A stretch of 64,000 bases of DNA from Faucicola osloensis_C (lineage in GTDB: Bacteria > Pseudomonadota > Gammaproteobacteria > Pseudomonadales > Moraxellaceae). Below the pieces are notes generated by a model. It was not told the DNA's origin. It was given only the letters and a program-made list of their open reading frames with translations, and searched no databases. The stretch covers positions 1-64,000 of the forward strand of contig JABAHL010000012.1 in the NCBI GenBank assembly GCA_019353055.1. Direction: 5' to 3'. Shown one piece after another: positions 1 to 7,807 of the stretch; position 1 is the first letter of the stretch; each line of letters opens with the position of its first letter. A program made the position numbers and the translations under genes.

Positions 1-102
1 GAGAAAAATAGACGCTTATGGAAAAACTGTGAGCGTCATTTAAACTCAAGCCTTCAACTTACCAATCTCGCTTTCATCGCTTTGTTGCTGAAAAGATTGT
101 GA
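1..102 (+). CDS. IS5-family transposase, C-terminal fragment (partial)
   Basis: Only the last 33 codons are visible, in frame 1, ending at TGA 100-102. The Arg/Trp/Cys pattern RRLWKNCER followed by a hydrophobic LAFIALLLKR tail is typical of the end of IS5/IS427-group transposases, just downstream of the catalytic glutamate helix. Whether the element is complete depends on sequence upstream of this window. Family assignment is by recalled resemblance only. Confidence 0.65.
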   Translation, partial: EKNRRLWKNCERHLNSSLQLTNLAFIALLLKRL

Positions 103-111
103 ACAGGTTCT
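1..111 (+). mobile_element. Right end of an IS5-type insertion sequence (remnant at window edge)
   Basis: The first 102 bases are an open frame running in from outside the window and ending at TGA 100-102. The 33 residues include RRLWKNCERHLNSSLQ and end in LLLKR, which resembles the C-terminus of IS5-superfamily (IS427-like) DDE transposases. About ten further bases (GAACAGGTTC) before the next gene probably form the terminal inverted repeat. The exact boundary and target duplication cannot be fixed because the left end is outside the window. Confidence 0.7.
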
Positions 112-648
112 AAGCTATCTAAGCTAAGCCAAACCTTTCAATCTCAAGCCAAAGACTACTTTAATCCGTTTCATAACCCCAAGTTATTAAAGCAGTTTTT
201 TAACTTTTATCCGCCATATTTTGGGGCAGGTATCCGTGTTGACAGCCTGGATTTCGCCAACCATCATATTCGCGTGCGTTTACCCTTAAACAAACTCAAT
301 CAAAACATCGTCGGCACCCAGTTTGGGGGCAGTTTGTATTCGATGACCGACCCATTTTTGATGATTTTGTTGATGCAAGCGTTGGGCAATGCGTACGTGG
401 TATGGGATAAGGCGGCAAGCATCGATTTTGTTAAAGCGGGCAAAAGCGATGTGTTTGCCGATTTTCACCTGGATGACACCGAAATCGATACCATAAAAGC
501 CTTAGCAAAGGATGGTAAAGCGGTGTTTCGCAACTATGAGGTACAGGTGGTTGACGACCAAAATGCGGTGGTCGCCACTGTCACCAAGACCCTGTACATT
601 CGGTTACGAGCCTACAGTAAATCAAAAACCCAAACGGTGAGAATTTAG
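112..648 (+). pseudogene. DUF4442 (hotdog thioesterase-like) protein, start codon lost next to IS end
   Basis: An open frame continues from just after the IS end to TAG at 646-648. From 112 it reads KLSKLSQTFQSQAKDYFNP, then YPPYFGAGIRV, and runs through GGSLYSMTDPFLMILLMQALG, which matches DUF4442 proteins of the hotdog thioesterase superfamily. There is no ATG, GTG or TTG between the transposase stop at 100-102 and the GTG at 274. That GTG lies inside the conserved domain, so starting there would delete roughly a third of the fold. The simplest reading is that the IS removed the first few codons and the native promoter. A short 124-residue product from 274 cannot be excluded but is unlikely to fold normally. 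The role of DUF4442 proteins is not established, although the fold suggests an acyl-thioester substrate. Confidence 0.65.
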
Positions 649-658
649 CGGAAGGGCG

Positions 659-1264
659 TTAGTCTTTGACTGCTAAGGTAATAGTATAAGTTTTACCTTG
701 TTTGATTTTATCTGAGTTACCAAACACTTCGGTAAATGAGCGTTTCATAAAGTCCCGCAAGCCGTTGATGGTCACCACATAAAACCGTGCGCCACTTTCC
801 ATCGCATTGTAGGCATCGAGCAAATACAGATAATGCTGTTCTTTACTGGCTTTGGCAGGTAAGTTACTCATCACTAGGCTAAATTTTTTGTCTTTTTCAA
901 CATCACGAAAGCCATTGGATAGCTGAACTTGGGCATTATTTAAATGATTTTTTTGGCAGTTAAGTTTGGCATATTCCACCGCCACAAAGTCTTTGTCGAT
1001 GAGCAAATGCTGTCCGTTTGGGCATTCACGGGCGGCCGTCATACCCAGTACGCCATAGCCACAGCCTAGGTCGATTGAGTGGTCATCGTCTTTGAACTCG
1101 ATATAATCAAGCAGCATCAGGCTGCCCTCGTCGAGTTTTTCGGGCGAGAAAATACCCCAAGTGCTGGTAAAGTGAAACGGCTTGCCAAGCACATCTTGGG
1201 TGAACTGAATGTCGTTTCGCCAGTGGGCGGATTTTTTGAGTAAGTCGGGGTCGATGGGGTGCAT
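659..1264 (-). CDS. Class I SAM-dependent methyltransferase, RsmC-like
   Basis: The 201-residue protein is a small Rossmann methyltransferase. It carries the SAM-binding motif DLGCGYGVLG at about residue 84 and an SNLPAK motif at about residue 133. The latter corresponds to the N-x-P-P-type catalytic motif of RsmC/RlmG guanine-N2 methyltransferases, here with A in place of the last P. It is about half the length of RsmC and lacks the N-terminal duplicated domain, so it matches the single-domain MTS family. The target is probably RNA but is not certain. It converges on the truncated DUF4442 gene with 10 bp between the stops. The Abi-like gene lies 17 bp upstream on the same strand, so the two may be cotranscribed. 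Confidence 0.75.
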   Translation of the reverse strand: MHPIDPDLLKKSAHWRNDIQFTQDVLGKPFHFTSTWGIFSPEKLDEGSLMLLDYIEFKDDDHSIDLGCGYGVLGMTAARECPNGQHLLIDKDFVAVEYAKLNCQKNHLNNAQVQLSNGFRDVEKDKKFSLVMSNLPAKASKEQHYLYLLDAYNAMESGARFYVVTINGLRDFMKRSFTEVFGNSDKIKQGKTYTITLAVKD

Positions 1265-1281
1265 GGGGTTTCCTTTAAAGG

Positions 1282-1944
1282 TTATATTTTAGGCTTTTGA
1301 GCAATAAGTGTGGTAACGGTTTGATGACTAGCAACCCAGTTGGCAGTTTCTTGACAACGATAACCTATAATTTTAATAATTTTGTTATAAATGCTTAATA
1401 GTTTTTCATCAAAAATCGGCTCATGATGGGCAATGCGATTGCGTAATCGGCGAACAATATCTAAATCATTATGCAAATGCTCACGATTTTTTTGCACAGA
1501 TCTTGATAGATTAGCATGGGGAAAAATAAGTTGGAATTGGCTATTCCAAAGCCGAGTATCGTGGCGCTGTGTGAGCATGGCTTGCCAAAATACAAAGTTT
1601 AATTCGGGTATAATTTTTGGGATATAATTAAGGGTATGTTGTTTCGTTGCTTTATCTAAATCTGTTCTTTGATTATATTTTGGTTTTGGATGATTAGGTA
1701 AACTATTAATAAACATATGATTATTGACCCAATTACTACCATACTGCGTATGGAGTATTTCAGCAATGGCATTACGAATCGTGACTTCACAAATATGTAA
1801 TGGAAACAAAAATGCCCCCGAAATTTGAGCATTCCAAAGGTACAATTCAACCGCTTGCTCTCTTGTTTTGGTCTTATTTTCATAAGTTTGCATTCTTTCA
1901 AAAGAAAGCGTTTGGAAAATTTGATTAAGCTGTGTTGAATTCAT
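1282..1944 (-). CDS. Abi-like protein with HEPN-type RNase motif
   Basis: The 220-residue protein resembles the Abi_2 (AbiD/AbiF-like) family. The N-terminal half has LYLWNAQISGAFLFPLH (about 34-50) followed by EVTIRNAI, a pattern seen in that family. Near the C-terminus, RLRNRIAHHEPIF (about 166-178) carries R-N-x3-H (R168, N169, H173), the proposed catalytic motif of HEPN ribonucleases. Known Abi/HEPN proteins cleave RNA and arrest growth after phage infection; an anti-phage role here is inferred. No antitoxin-like partner gene is adjacent. It lies between the methyltransferase and hemN, and base use is not obviously foreign. Confidence 0.7.
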   Translation of the reverse strand: MNSTQLNQIFQTLSFERMQTYENKTKTREQAVELYLWNAQISGAFLFPLHICEVTIRNAIAEILHTQYGSNWVNNHMFINSLPNHPKPKYNQRTDLDKATKQHTLNYIPKIIPELNFVFWQAMLTQRHDTRLWNSQFQLIFPHANLSRSVQKNREHLHNDLDIVRRLRNRIAHHEPIFDEKLLSIYNKIIKIIGYRCQETANWVASHQTVTTLIAQKPKI

Positions 1945-2018
1945 TCAATAAAACCCGTATAATACGTACTATGTGAGCTAGAGGATACGTGAGCGAAAGC
2001 TTCCACCTTTAGTATAGT

Positions 2019-2055
2019 AAAACACCTGTCATTTTGGCAGGTGTTTTGCTTTTTA
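2019..2055. terminator. Bidirectional intrinsic terminator downstream of hemN
   Basis: AAAACACCTG and CAGGTGTTTT form a strong hairpin around a short TCATTTTGG-type loop, with a T-rich tract on both strands. It sits directly after the hemN stop (minus strand) and upstream of the Abi-like gene. Confidence 0.7.
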
Positions 2056-2057
2056 GG

Positions 2058-3536
2058 CTAAATCACCTTACTAAAACGATTGCCTTCTTTACTCGCCAAA
2101 TAAGTATCAAACACCATCGCCACATTGCGTCCCAAAAGCCGCCCTTTTGGTAGCACCCGAATCCCTTTGGCATCCATATCAACCAGTTTATCCGCTTGCA
2201 TCTCGCCCAGTTGGCGGATTTCATCAATAAAATAGGTCATCGGGTCAATGCTAAAGCGCGCATTCACATCTTTAAAATCAATATAATCATGGCATAGCAG
2301 ATTCATAATCACATAACGGCGCAGCAAGTCAGGCAAGCGCGCAGAAATCACCTTCACCGCAGGCAATTTTCCCGCATTGATGAGATTCTGATAATCATTC
2401 AAATCTGTTGGATTTTGCAAAATATGAAGACCGATTTGGCTAATCGACGACACCCCAAACCCGAGTAAATCACAATTGCCATGCGTGGTATATCCTTGAA
2501 AATTGCGGTGCAATTTGCCCTCACGTTGCGCAATCGCCAGCTCATCATCAGGCTTGGCAAAGTGGTCAATGCCGATATATTGATAGCCTGCGTCAGTCAG
2601 CGCATGGATGGTATTACCGAGCATGGTCAATTTGTCGGCAGGGCTTGGCAAATCCGCTTCATTAATCTGACGCTGACCTTTGAATCGCTCTGGCAAATGA
2701 GCATAGTTAAAAACAGACAGACGGTCTGGCGATATAGCGATGATGCGCTCAACCGTATTGCGCATGCTATCCACCGTTTGGTGCGGTAACCCATAAATCA
2801 AGTCAATATTGATAGAATGAAACCCAAGGCGGCGAGCTTCCGTCATCACGCCTCGAATCATTTCTTCTGACTGCACGCGATTGACGGCAATTTGTACTTT
2901 TTCTTGCAAATCCTGCACACCAAAGCTCACCCGATTAAACCCAAGTCCACGCAATATCTCAAGCGTGGTCGGGCGCAATTCTCGCGGGTCAATTTCAATG
3001 GAATAATCAGCGGTAGGTTTATCGCTAAAACTAAACTGGGTTTGCAAAAAGTTCCACAATTTGACCAGCTCATCATCGGTCAAAAAGGTGGGTGTGCCGC
3101 CGCCAAAATGTACTTGTTCGACGATAGGGTCCCCTTGCATCAAGCTGCGTTTATGCCGAATTTCGGCAAAAAGATACGCTAAATAGTCGCCTGAATCACT
3201 GTTTTTCTTAGTGATAATTTTATTGCAGCCGCAGTAATAGCACAGATGGCGACAAAACGGGATGTGAAAATACAAGGACACTGGCACCCGTGGATCTTTT
3301 TCTGCCAAAACGCGGGCTTCCATGCCGTCAGCAATCGGGGCAAATTCTAGCGCGGTTGGGTACGAGGTATAACGGGGACCTGAGCGGTTGTATTTATTGA
3401 TGATAGCTTCATTAAACAAATGGGTTTGGGTCGTGTAGCTACGATTGGCATTGGCATACGGATTTTCGATGATTTCGACAGGACGATCAAAGGTGGGCAG
3501 TTCGCTGTCAGATAAAGGGCGAGTTTGGTCTGTCAT
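2058..3536 (-). CDS. hemN: Oxygen-independent coproporphyrinogen III dehydrogenase (radical SAM)
   Basis: HemN converts coproporphyrinogen III to protoporphyrinogen IX without oxygen in haem synthesis. The 492-residue protein has the radical-SAM cluster motif C95-x3-C99-x2-C102 in FHIPFCRHLCYYCGC, plus the adjacent C104 typical of true HemN rather than HemW. Next come the GGGTPTFL segment (about 146) and the IEIDPRE segment. The N-terminus is about 35 residues longer than E. coli HemN. The first conserved segment, NKYNRSGPRYTSYPTA, begins near residue 47, so a later start is possible but none with a better ribosome site was seen. It is monocistronic, divergent from comM, and followed by a hairpin terminator. 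Confidence 0.93.
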   Translation of the reverse strand: MTDQTRPLSDSELPTFDRPVEIIENPYANANRSYTTQTHLFNEAIINKYNRSGPRYTSYPTALEFAPIADGMEARVLAEKDPRVPVSLYFHIPFCRHLCYYCGCNKIITKKNSDSGDYLAYLFAEIRHKRSLMQGDPIVEQVHFGGGTPTFLTDDELVKLWNFLQTQFSFSDKPTADYSIEIDPRELRPTTLEILRGLGFNRVSFGVQDLQEKVQIAVNRVQSEEMIRGVMTEARRLGFHSINIDLIYGLPHQTVDSMRNTVERIIAISPDRLSVFNYAHLPERFKGQRQINEADLPSPADKLTMLGNTIHALTDAGYQYIGIDHFAKPDDELAIAQREGKLHRNFQGYTTHGNCDLLGFGVSSISQIGLHILQNPTDLNDYQNLINAGKLPAVKVISARLPDLLRRYVIMNLLCHDYIDFKDVNARFSIDPMTYFIDEIRQLGEMQADKLVDMDAKGIRVLPKGRLLGRNVAMVFDTYLASKEGNRFSKVI

Positions 3537-3744
3537 AATAGTCTCGTATAGCGTGTAGCGTAAAATTCTCGGAATATTGGTTGTGATTATAACATAGTCA
3601 TCCTAGATAGCTGATGATGAGAAAATAGATGAACTATGCTATGATTTAGTCGTTTTTTATCAAAAATTGTCTAGTTGCTGCCATAAAAAAACGGCCTGTC
3701 TTGTGTCACGGTAGCCGCCAAGTGGTTGGAAAAGGATTTTAAAA

Positions 3745-5238
3745 ATGTCGTTTGCTCAAGTCTATACGCGCTCGGTGGTAGGTTTAAACGCGCCAAGCGT
3801 GATGGTTGAAGTACATTTATCGCAAGGATTGCCTGCAGTCACCATGGTCGGCTTACCTGAAGCAGCGGTACGCGAGAGTAAAGATAGGGTGCGCTCTGCC
3901 ATTATCAACTCGGGTTTTCAATTTCCCAATCGTAGATTAACTATCAACCTTGCGCCCGCGGATTTACCCAAAGATGGCGCACGGCTTGATTTACCCATTG
4001 CCATAGGCATCTTGGCAGCGAGTGGTCAGATTGATGAAACCGTGCTTGCGCAGTATGAGTTTATTGGCGAATTGGCGCTCAATGGCGATTTACGAGCCAT
4101 TGCTGGGGCGCTGGCAGTATCACGTGCGCTCAAGGCAGACCAGCGCACCTTGATTGTTCCCAAAGACAATGCCGATGAAGCGGTCAAAGTCGATGGCGTG
4201 AAGGTGTTGCAAGCCGATACCCTCAAAGCTGTGTGCCAACACTTGATGAATGAGCAACAACTTAGCCAAGCCGAGCATAAAACATCTTACCAATCAGCCA
4301 GTTACATGCTTGATTTAGCCGATGTCAAAGGACAACACCAAGCCAGACGTGCGCTAGAGATTGCGGCAGCAGGCGGGCATTCGCTACTATTTTGTGGCTC
4401 ACCTGGGACAGGCAAAACTTTGATGGCATCTCGCCTACCCTCCATTTTGCCACCGCTCAACGACCCTGAAGCGCTCGAAGTTGCCAGTATCTATTCGATT
4501 GCCAACAGTGATTATGACTACGGCACACGCCCTTTTCGCCAAGTCCATCATACTACCTCAGCGGTGGCGCTCGTGGGTGGTGGCTCATCGCCCAAACCTG
4601 GTGAAATCACGCTTGCCAATCGGGGGGTGTTATTTTTGGATGAGATTCCAGAGTTTGATCGCAAGGTGCTTGAGGTACTCAGACAGCCCATCGAGAACAA
4701 AGAAATTGTCATCAGCCGTGCCAACTCTCAAGTACGATTTCCTGCCAATTTTCAGCTGGTAGCAGCGATGAATCCCTGCCCCTGTGGCTACTATGGGGAT
4801 AAATCAGGTCGCTGCCAGTGCCGACCCGAGCAAATCAAACGCTATCAAGAAAAGCTATCAGGACCTTTGCTTGACCGTATTGATTTGCATATTACCGTGC
4901 CTGCCCTACCTGCCAGTGATTTGCAGTCAGCACAAAGGGGTGAGTCTTCTGCGGTAGTACGTGAGCGGGTGATACAAGCCTATCAGCGTCAGCAAGCCAG
5001 ACAGGGCAAAGCCAATAATGAACTCTCCCCCAGTGAACTTGATCAATTTGCGCCGCTTGGTGATGCAGAAAGTCGTATTTTGGCAATGGCACAAAGTCGG
5101 CTGAATCTGTCCGCTCGCGGCTATCATCGCGTCCTTCGCGTCGCCCGCACGATTGCGGACTTGGCAGGTAGTGACAATATTCAGACACCGCATCTGACAG
5201 AGGCATTAAGTTATCGTAGTCAATTAACGAATGCCTAA
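3745..5238 (+). CDS. comM: YifB/ComM family Mg-chelatase-like AAA+ ATPase
   Basis: The 497-residue protein has the ComM layout. An N-terminal Lon-protease-like domain (SFAQVYTRSVVGL; TMVGLPEAAVRESKDRVRSA) precedes an AAA+ module with Walker A GSPGTGKT at about 218-225 and Walker B GVLFLDEIPEF. A helical C-terminal Mg-chelatase domain follows, with MNPCPCGYYGD and the SARGYHRVLRVARTIADL sensor-2 region. In Vibrio and Acinetobacter, ComM is a hexameric helicase that extends branch migration during natural transformation. With dprA at 61.5 kb it suggests this organism is or was competent. It has its own promoter region (3537-3744) and converges on the DUF4385 gene. Confidence 0.93.
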   Translation: MSFAQVYTRSVVGLNAPSVMVEVHLSQGLPAVTMVGLPEAAVRESKDRVRSAIINSGFQFPNRRLTINLAPADLPKDGARLDLPIAIGILAASGQIDETVLAQYEFIGELALNGDLRAIAGALAVSRALKADQRTLIVPKDNADEAVKVDGVKVLQADTLKAVCQHLMNEQQLSQAEHKTSYQSASYMLDLADVKGQHQARRALEIAAAGGHSLLFCGSPGTGKTLMASRLPSILPPLNDPEALEVASIYSIANSDYDYGTRPFRQVHHTTSAVALVGGGSSPKPGEITLANRGVLFLDEIPEFDRKVLEVLRQPIENKEIVISRANSQVRFPANFQLVAAMNPCPCGYYGDKSGRCQCRPEQIKRYQEKLSGPLLDRIDLHITVPALPASDLQSAQRGESSAVVRERVIQAYQRQQARQGKANNELSPSELDQFAPLGDAESRILAMAQSRLNLSARGYHRVLRVARTIADLAGSDNIQTPHLTEALSYRSQLTNA

Positions 5239-5267
5239 TTTTCGTGCTAACTCATCATACAGTCAGG

Positions 5268-5828
5268 CTATAAAAACGGATGCTCGCGAAAAAACGTGGG
5301 CGGCAGGTTATCGTATTGGGTATCGTTGACGTATTTGGCTTCAAACTGTTTCTTTAGCGCTTTGTAGTCCGCATTGGCGCGGCATTCATCCCATTTTTGC
5401 TTAAAAATTTGTGCGGATTGGGCCTTGATTTGTGCGGATTCAAGCTGCTGTGATTGCTGTGGCAATTGTTCACGCCCATGCGCGCCACTTTGTCCTTTTT
5501 TAGCGTCAGGGACAGCCCCATCGTATTTTTTGCCTCCTTTGTGATTGGCATAACGACGTGAGCGCGTATAACCCATTTGGATAAATTTACGCGCCATATC
5601 AGCACCGACAAAATCCCCTTGAGCAAGGTAGTCCAAAAACATCGCATAGATGGTATCACTGCTCTCACGCGCAAGTTCCGGCGTAGCAAATCGCCAATGC
5701 GGTAAAATCTCAGATTTATACGGCTCTACCAATAATACGCCTTGTTCACCGCGCCCCACCCGATACAACGCTGGGTGTTCGCGAAAATTGATGGTGTCAA
5801 AGTTGAGATGATAGTTAAACTCGTGCAT
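5268..5828 (-). CDS. DUF4385 family protein
   Basis: The 186-residue soluble protein has YRVGRGEQGVLLVEPYKSEI, then ILPHWRFATPE, then DFVGADMARKFIQMGYTRSRRYANH, the hallmark segments I associate with DUF4385. No signal peptide or membrane segment is present. A low-complexity, Gln/Ser/Ala-rich stretch at about 105-140 separates the conserved core from a charged C-terminus. The start codon at 5826-5828 overlaps the last 14 bases of gph, so the two are translationally coupled on the minus strand. The function of the family is unknown to me. Confidence 0.75.
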   Translation of the reverse strand: MHEFNYHLNFDTINFREHPALYRVGRGEQGVLLVEPYKSEILPHWRFATPELARESSDTIYAMFLDYLAQGDFVGADMARKFIQMGYTRSRRYANHKGGKKYDGAVPDAKKGQSGAHGREQLPQQSQQLESAQIKAQSAQIFKQKWDECRANADYKALKKQFEAKYVNDTQYDNLPPTFFREHPFL

Positions 5829-6549
5829 GACTCAAAAACTCAGTCAGCGTGGCAAAGTCATCAAAGGTATGGGTCGGATGATAATCACGAATATCCTGCC
5901 CATAGTTATAGCCATACGATAACCCAAGCGTATCCATGCCCGCATTTTGCCCTGCCAAAATATCGTTTTTGGAATCACCAATCATATAGCTTTGAACGAT
6001 GCTAAAGCCTAATTGATCACAGACGTGCAGTAGCGGCATCGGGTCAGGTTTTTTGGCAGGCAAGCTATCACCACCCAAAATATAGGCAAAAAGCGCTTGC
6101 CAACCCAATTTTTCGACAATCGCAGGAACAAAATCAATGGGTTTATTGGTGGCAATAGCGAGGGTATAGCCTTGCTCTTTAAGCTGACGCAACCCTTCGC
6201 TCACCCCTGCATAGGGCTGGGTTCTGACACAGGTGTTTTGATGGTAGTAGTCAAAAAAGAGGGCAAGCGCCTGATTGGTATCGTCTTCAGTGAGATTGGG
6301 GTCAATGGTTTGTGAGCCTGATAAGGCACGTTGCACCAGTACTTTGCCACCATTGCCGACCCAGTTGCGGATGACATGTTCGCTAAAGTTGGCTTTGCCA
6401 AGCGTGGTTAGCATCGCATTGACGGCGTCCGCCAAATCTGGCACGCTATCAATCAACGTACCGTCCAAGTCAAAAATAAGTAACGATTTTTGGGTGATAT
6501 TTTCCCCAGTGGATGAGGGGATTGGGGTGTTAAGTGATTCGCTAGACAT
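5815..6549 (-). CDS. gph: Phosphoglycolate phosphatase (HAD superfamily)
   Basis: This HAD phosphatase dephosphorylates 2-phosphoglycolate, a product of DNA 3'-phosphoglycolate repair. Motif I is FDLDGTLID (nucleophile D27, acid D29), motif II is ATNKP, motif III is KKPDP, and motif IV is MIGDSKNDILAG. I start it at the ATG at 6549 (MSSESLN, 244 residues) because AGGA lies 7 bases upstream; the frame is open to 6606 but that extension has no ribosome site. It overlaps the DUF4385 gene by 14 bp. A related HAD phosphatase specificity is possible, but length and motifs fit Gph well. Confidence 0.85.
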   Translation of the reverse strand: MSSESLNTPIPSSTGENITQKSLLIFDLDGTLIDSVPDLADAVNAMLTTLGKANFSEHVIRNWVGNGGKVLVQRALSGSQTIDPNLTEDDTNQALALFFDYYHQNTCVRTQPYAGVSEGLRQLKEQGYTLAIATNKPIDFVPAIVEKLGWQALFAYILGGDSLPAKKPDPMPLLHVCDQLGFSIVQSYMIGDSKNDILAGQNAGMDTLGLSYGYNYGQDIRDYHPTHTFDDFATLTEFLSHARV

Positions 6550-6689
6550 GGTGTTTCCTATCGTTTTTTCACCAAAAATTGATAGGCTACAGTGTAGCAG
6601 AATCACCTAAAAATACCATGCAACCGTCCATTAAAATAACCTAACCCTGACAACCAATTCAGGTTAAAAGCAGGTTTGACTAAAAAACG

Positions 6690-7460
6690 TTAGTTTTCGC
6701 CATTGCTCGGTTGATAATCTAGTGAGGCATCATTGATTTCATGGCTAGCTGGGGGATTCAGCGCGCTGTCCTTTTTGGCACCCAGTTTTTGATAACGCAC
6801 ATCTTCACCGGTAATACAAAAAATCAATTGCTCAGCGATATTACGCGCATGCGCACCAATACGCTCTATCGAACGCAGCACCCATAAAATATCAATGACT
6901 TTTGCTACATAGCGACCATCTTCCATGATATAGGTCATCATCGCACGTGACGCGGATTTGTACATCGCATCAATTTCATTATCCTGCTCTATCACTTGGT
7001 AAGCGCCTGTTGCATCAAACTTGGCAAAAGCTTCTAGCGCATTTTTTAGCATCATCTGCACAAAATTACCCATTTGATGCGCTTCATGATACCCAATCGG
7101 TGATTGGCCTTCACGGGTGGCACGGCGCGCCATCTTAGCGATTTTTTTGGCTTCATCACCAATACGCTCAATGTCAGCACCGCATTTACTCACTGCCATG
7201 ATTAGGCGTAAGTCGGTGGCGGCAGGTTGACGACGTGCCAATACTTTGACCACCAAATCATCAAGCTGCTGCTCAGTAAAGTTGATTTCTTTGTCACCAT
7301 CAATGACATCTTCGGCAAGCGCCACATCACTTTTTACCAAAGATTCAATTGCTTTGGTGAGATTGGCTTCTGCCATGCCACCCATTTTTAAAAATAAATT
7401 CACCAAGTTTTGTAAATCTTGGTCATAACTTTTTGATAAATGTTCACCAATTAAATTCAT
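6690..7460 (-). CDS. phoU: Phosphate signalling regulator PhoU
   Basis: PhoU is a helical metal-binding protein that links the Pst transporter to the PhoR/PhoB two-component system and restrains phosphate uptake. The 256-residue sequence has two tandem PhoU repeats. One contains ARRQPAATDLRLIMAVSKCGADIERIGDEA (E/D metal ligands near 90-105), the other DILWVLRSIERIGAHARNIAEQ (about 190-210). It diverges from pstS across a 347-bp gap. The usual pstCAB neighbours are missing from this window, so phoU and pstS are separated from the rest of the regulon here. Confidence 0.92.
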   Translation of the reverse strand: MNLIGEHLSKSYDQDLQNLVNLFLKMGGMAEANLTKAIESLVKSDVALAEDVIDGDKEINFTEQQLDDLVVKVLARRQPAATDLRLIMAVSKCGADIERIGDEAKKIAKMARRATREGQSPIGYHEAHQMGNFVQMMLKNALEAFAKFDATGAYQVIEQDNEIDAMYKSASRAMMTYIMEDGRYVAKVIDILWVLRSIERIGAHARNIAEQLIFCITGEDVRYQKLGAKKDSALNPPASHEINDASLDYQPSNGEN

Positions 7461-7649
7461 GTTTCCCTTCCTAACTCATGGATTGTGACTCATGGACTGT
7501 GCAAAATTGTTATTAAAAAAGCCGTTAAATAAAAGCTAACTATAACTAAAAATTACGACAAAATGATGAAAAATAGCGCGCCTATTCGCTGATATTGCAT
7601 CATACAAACGGAACAAAAAAACTAACAAAGATTTCAATGTCATCAAAAT

Positions 7650-7692
7650 TTAACATAACCGTAACAGATTTGACATTTTGTTACATTAACAT
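7650..7692 (+). promoter_or_regulatory. Putative Pho-box-like repeats upstream of pstS
   Basis: In the 347-bp phoU-pstS gap (7461-7807), T-N-A-C-A-type half sites recur every 9-11 bases: TTAACAT 7650-7656, GTAACAG 7661-7667, TTGACAT 7670-7676, GTTACAT 7680-7686 and AACAT to 7692. PhoB sites are direct repeats of about 7 bases with an 11-base period, so the fit is approximate. The position, about 120 bases before the pstS start, is right for a PhoB-activated promoter. Confidence 0.4.
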
Positions 7693-7807
7693 GGCAACAA
7701 TTTTTCAGCTTTGGGTGATTTAAAACGCGACATATTGGTTGGCGACGCCCTAAGCTAATTTACCATCTTCCCTGACAATTATCTTATTTGTCCATCAAGG
7801 AATTATT

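Noticed and set aside
4892..5206. Antisense frame at the comM 3' end
   Set aside because: No ribosome site and comM codon pattern explains it.
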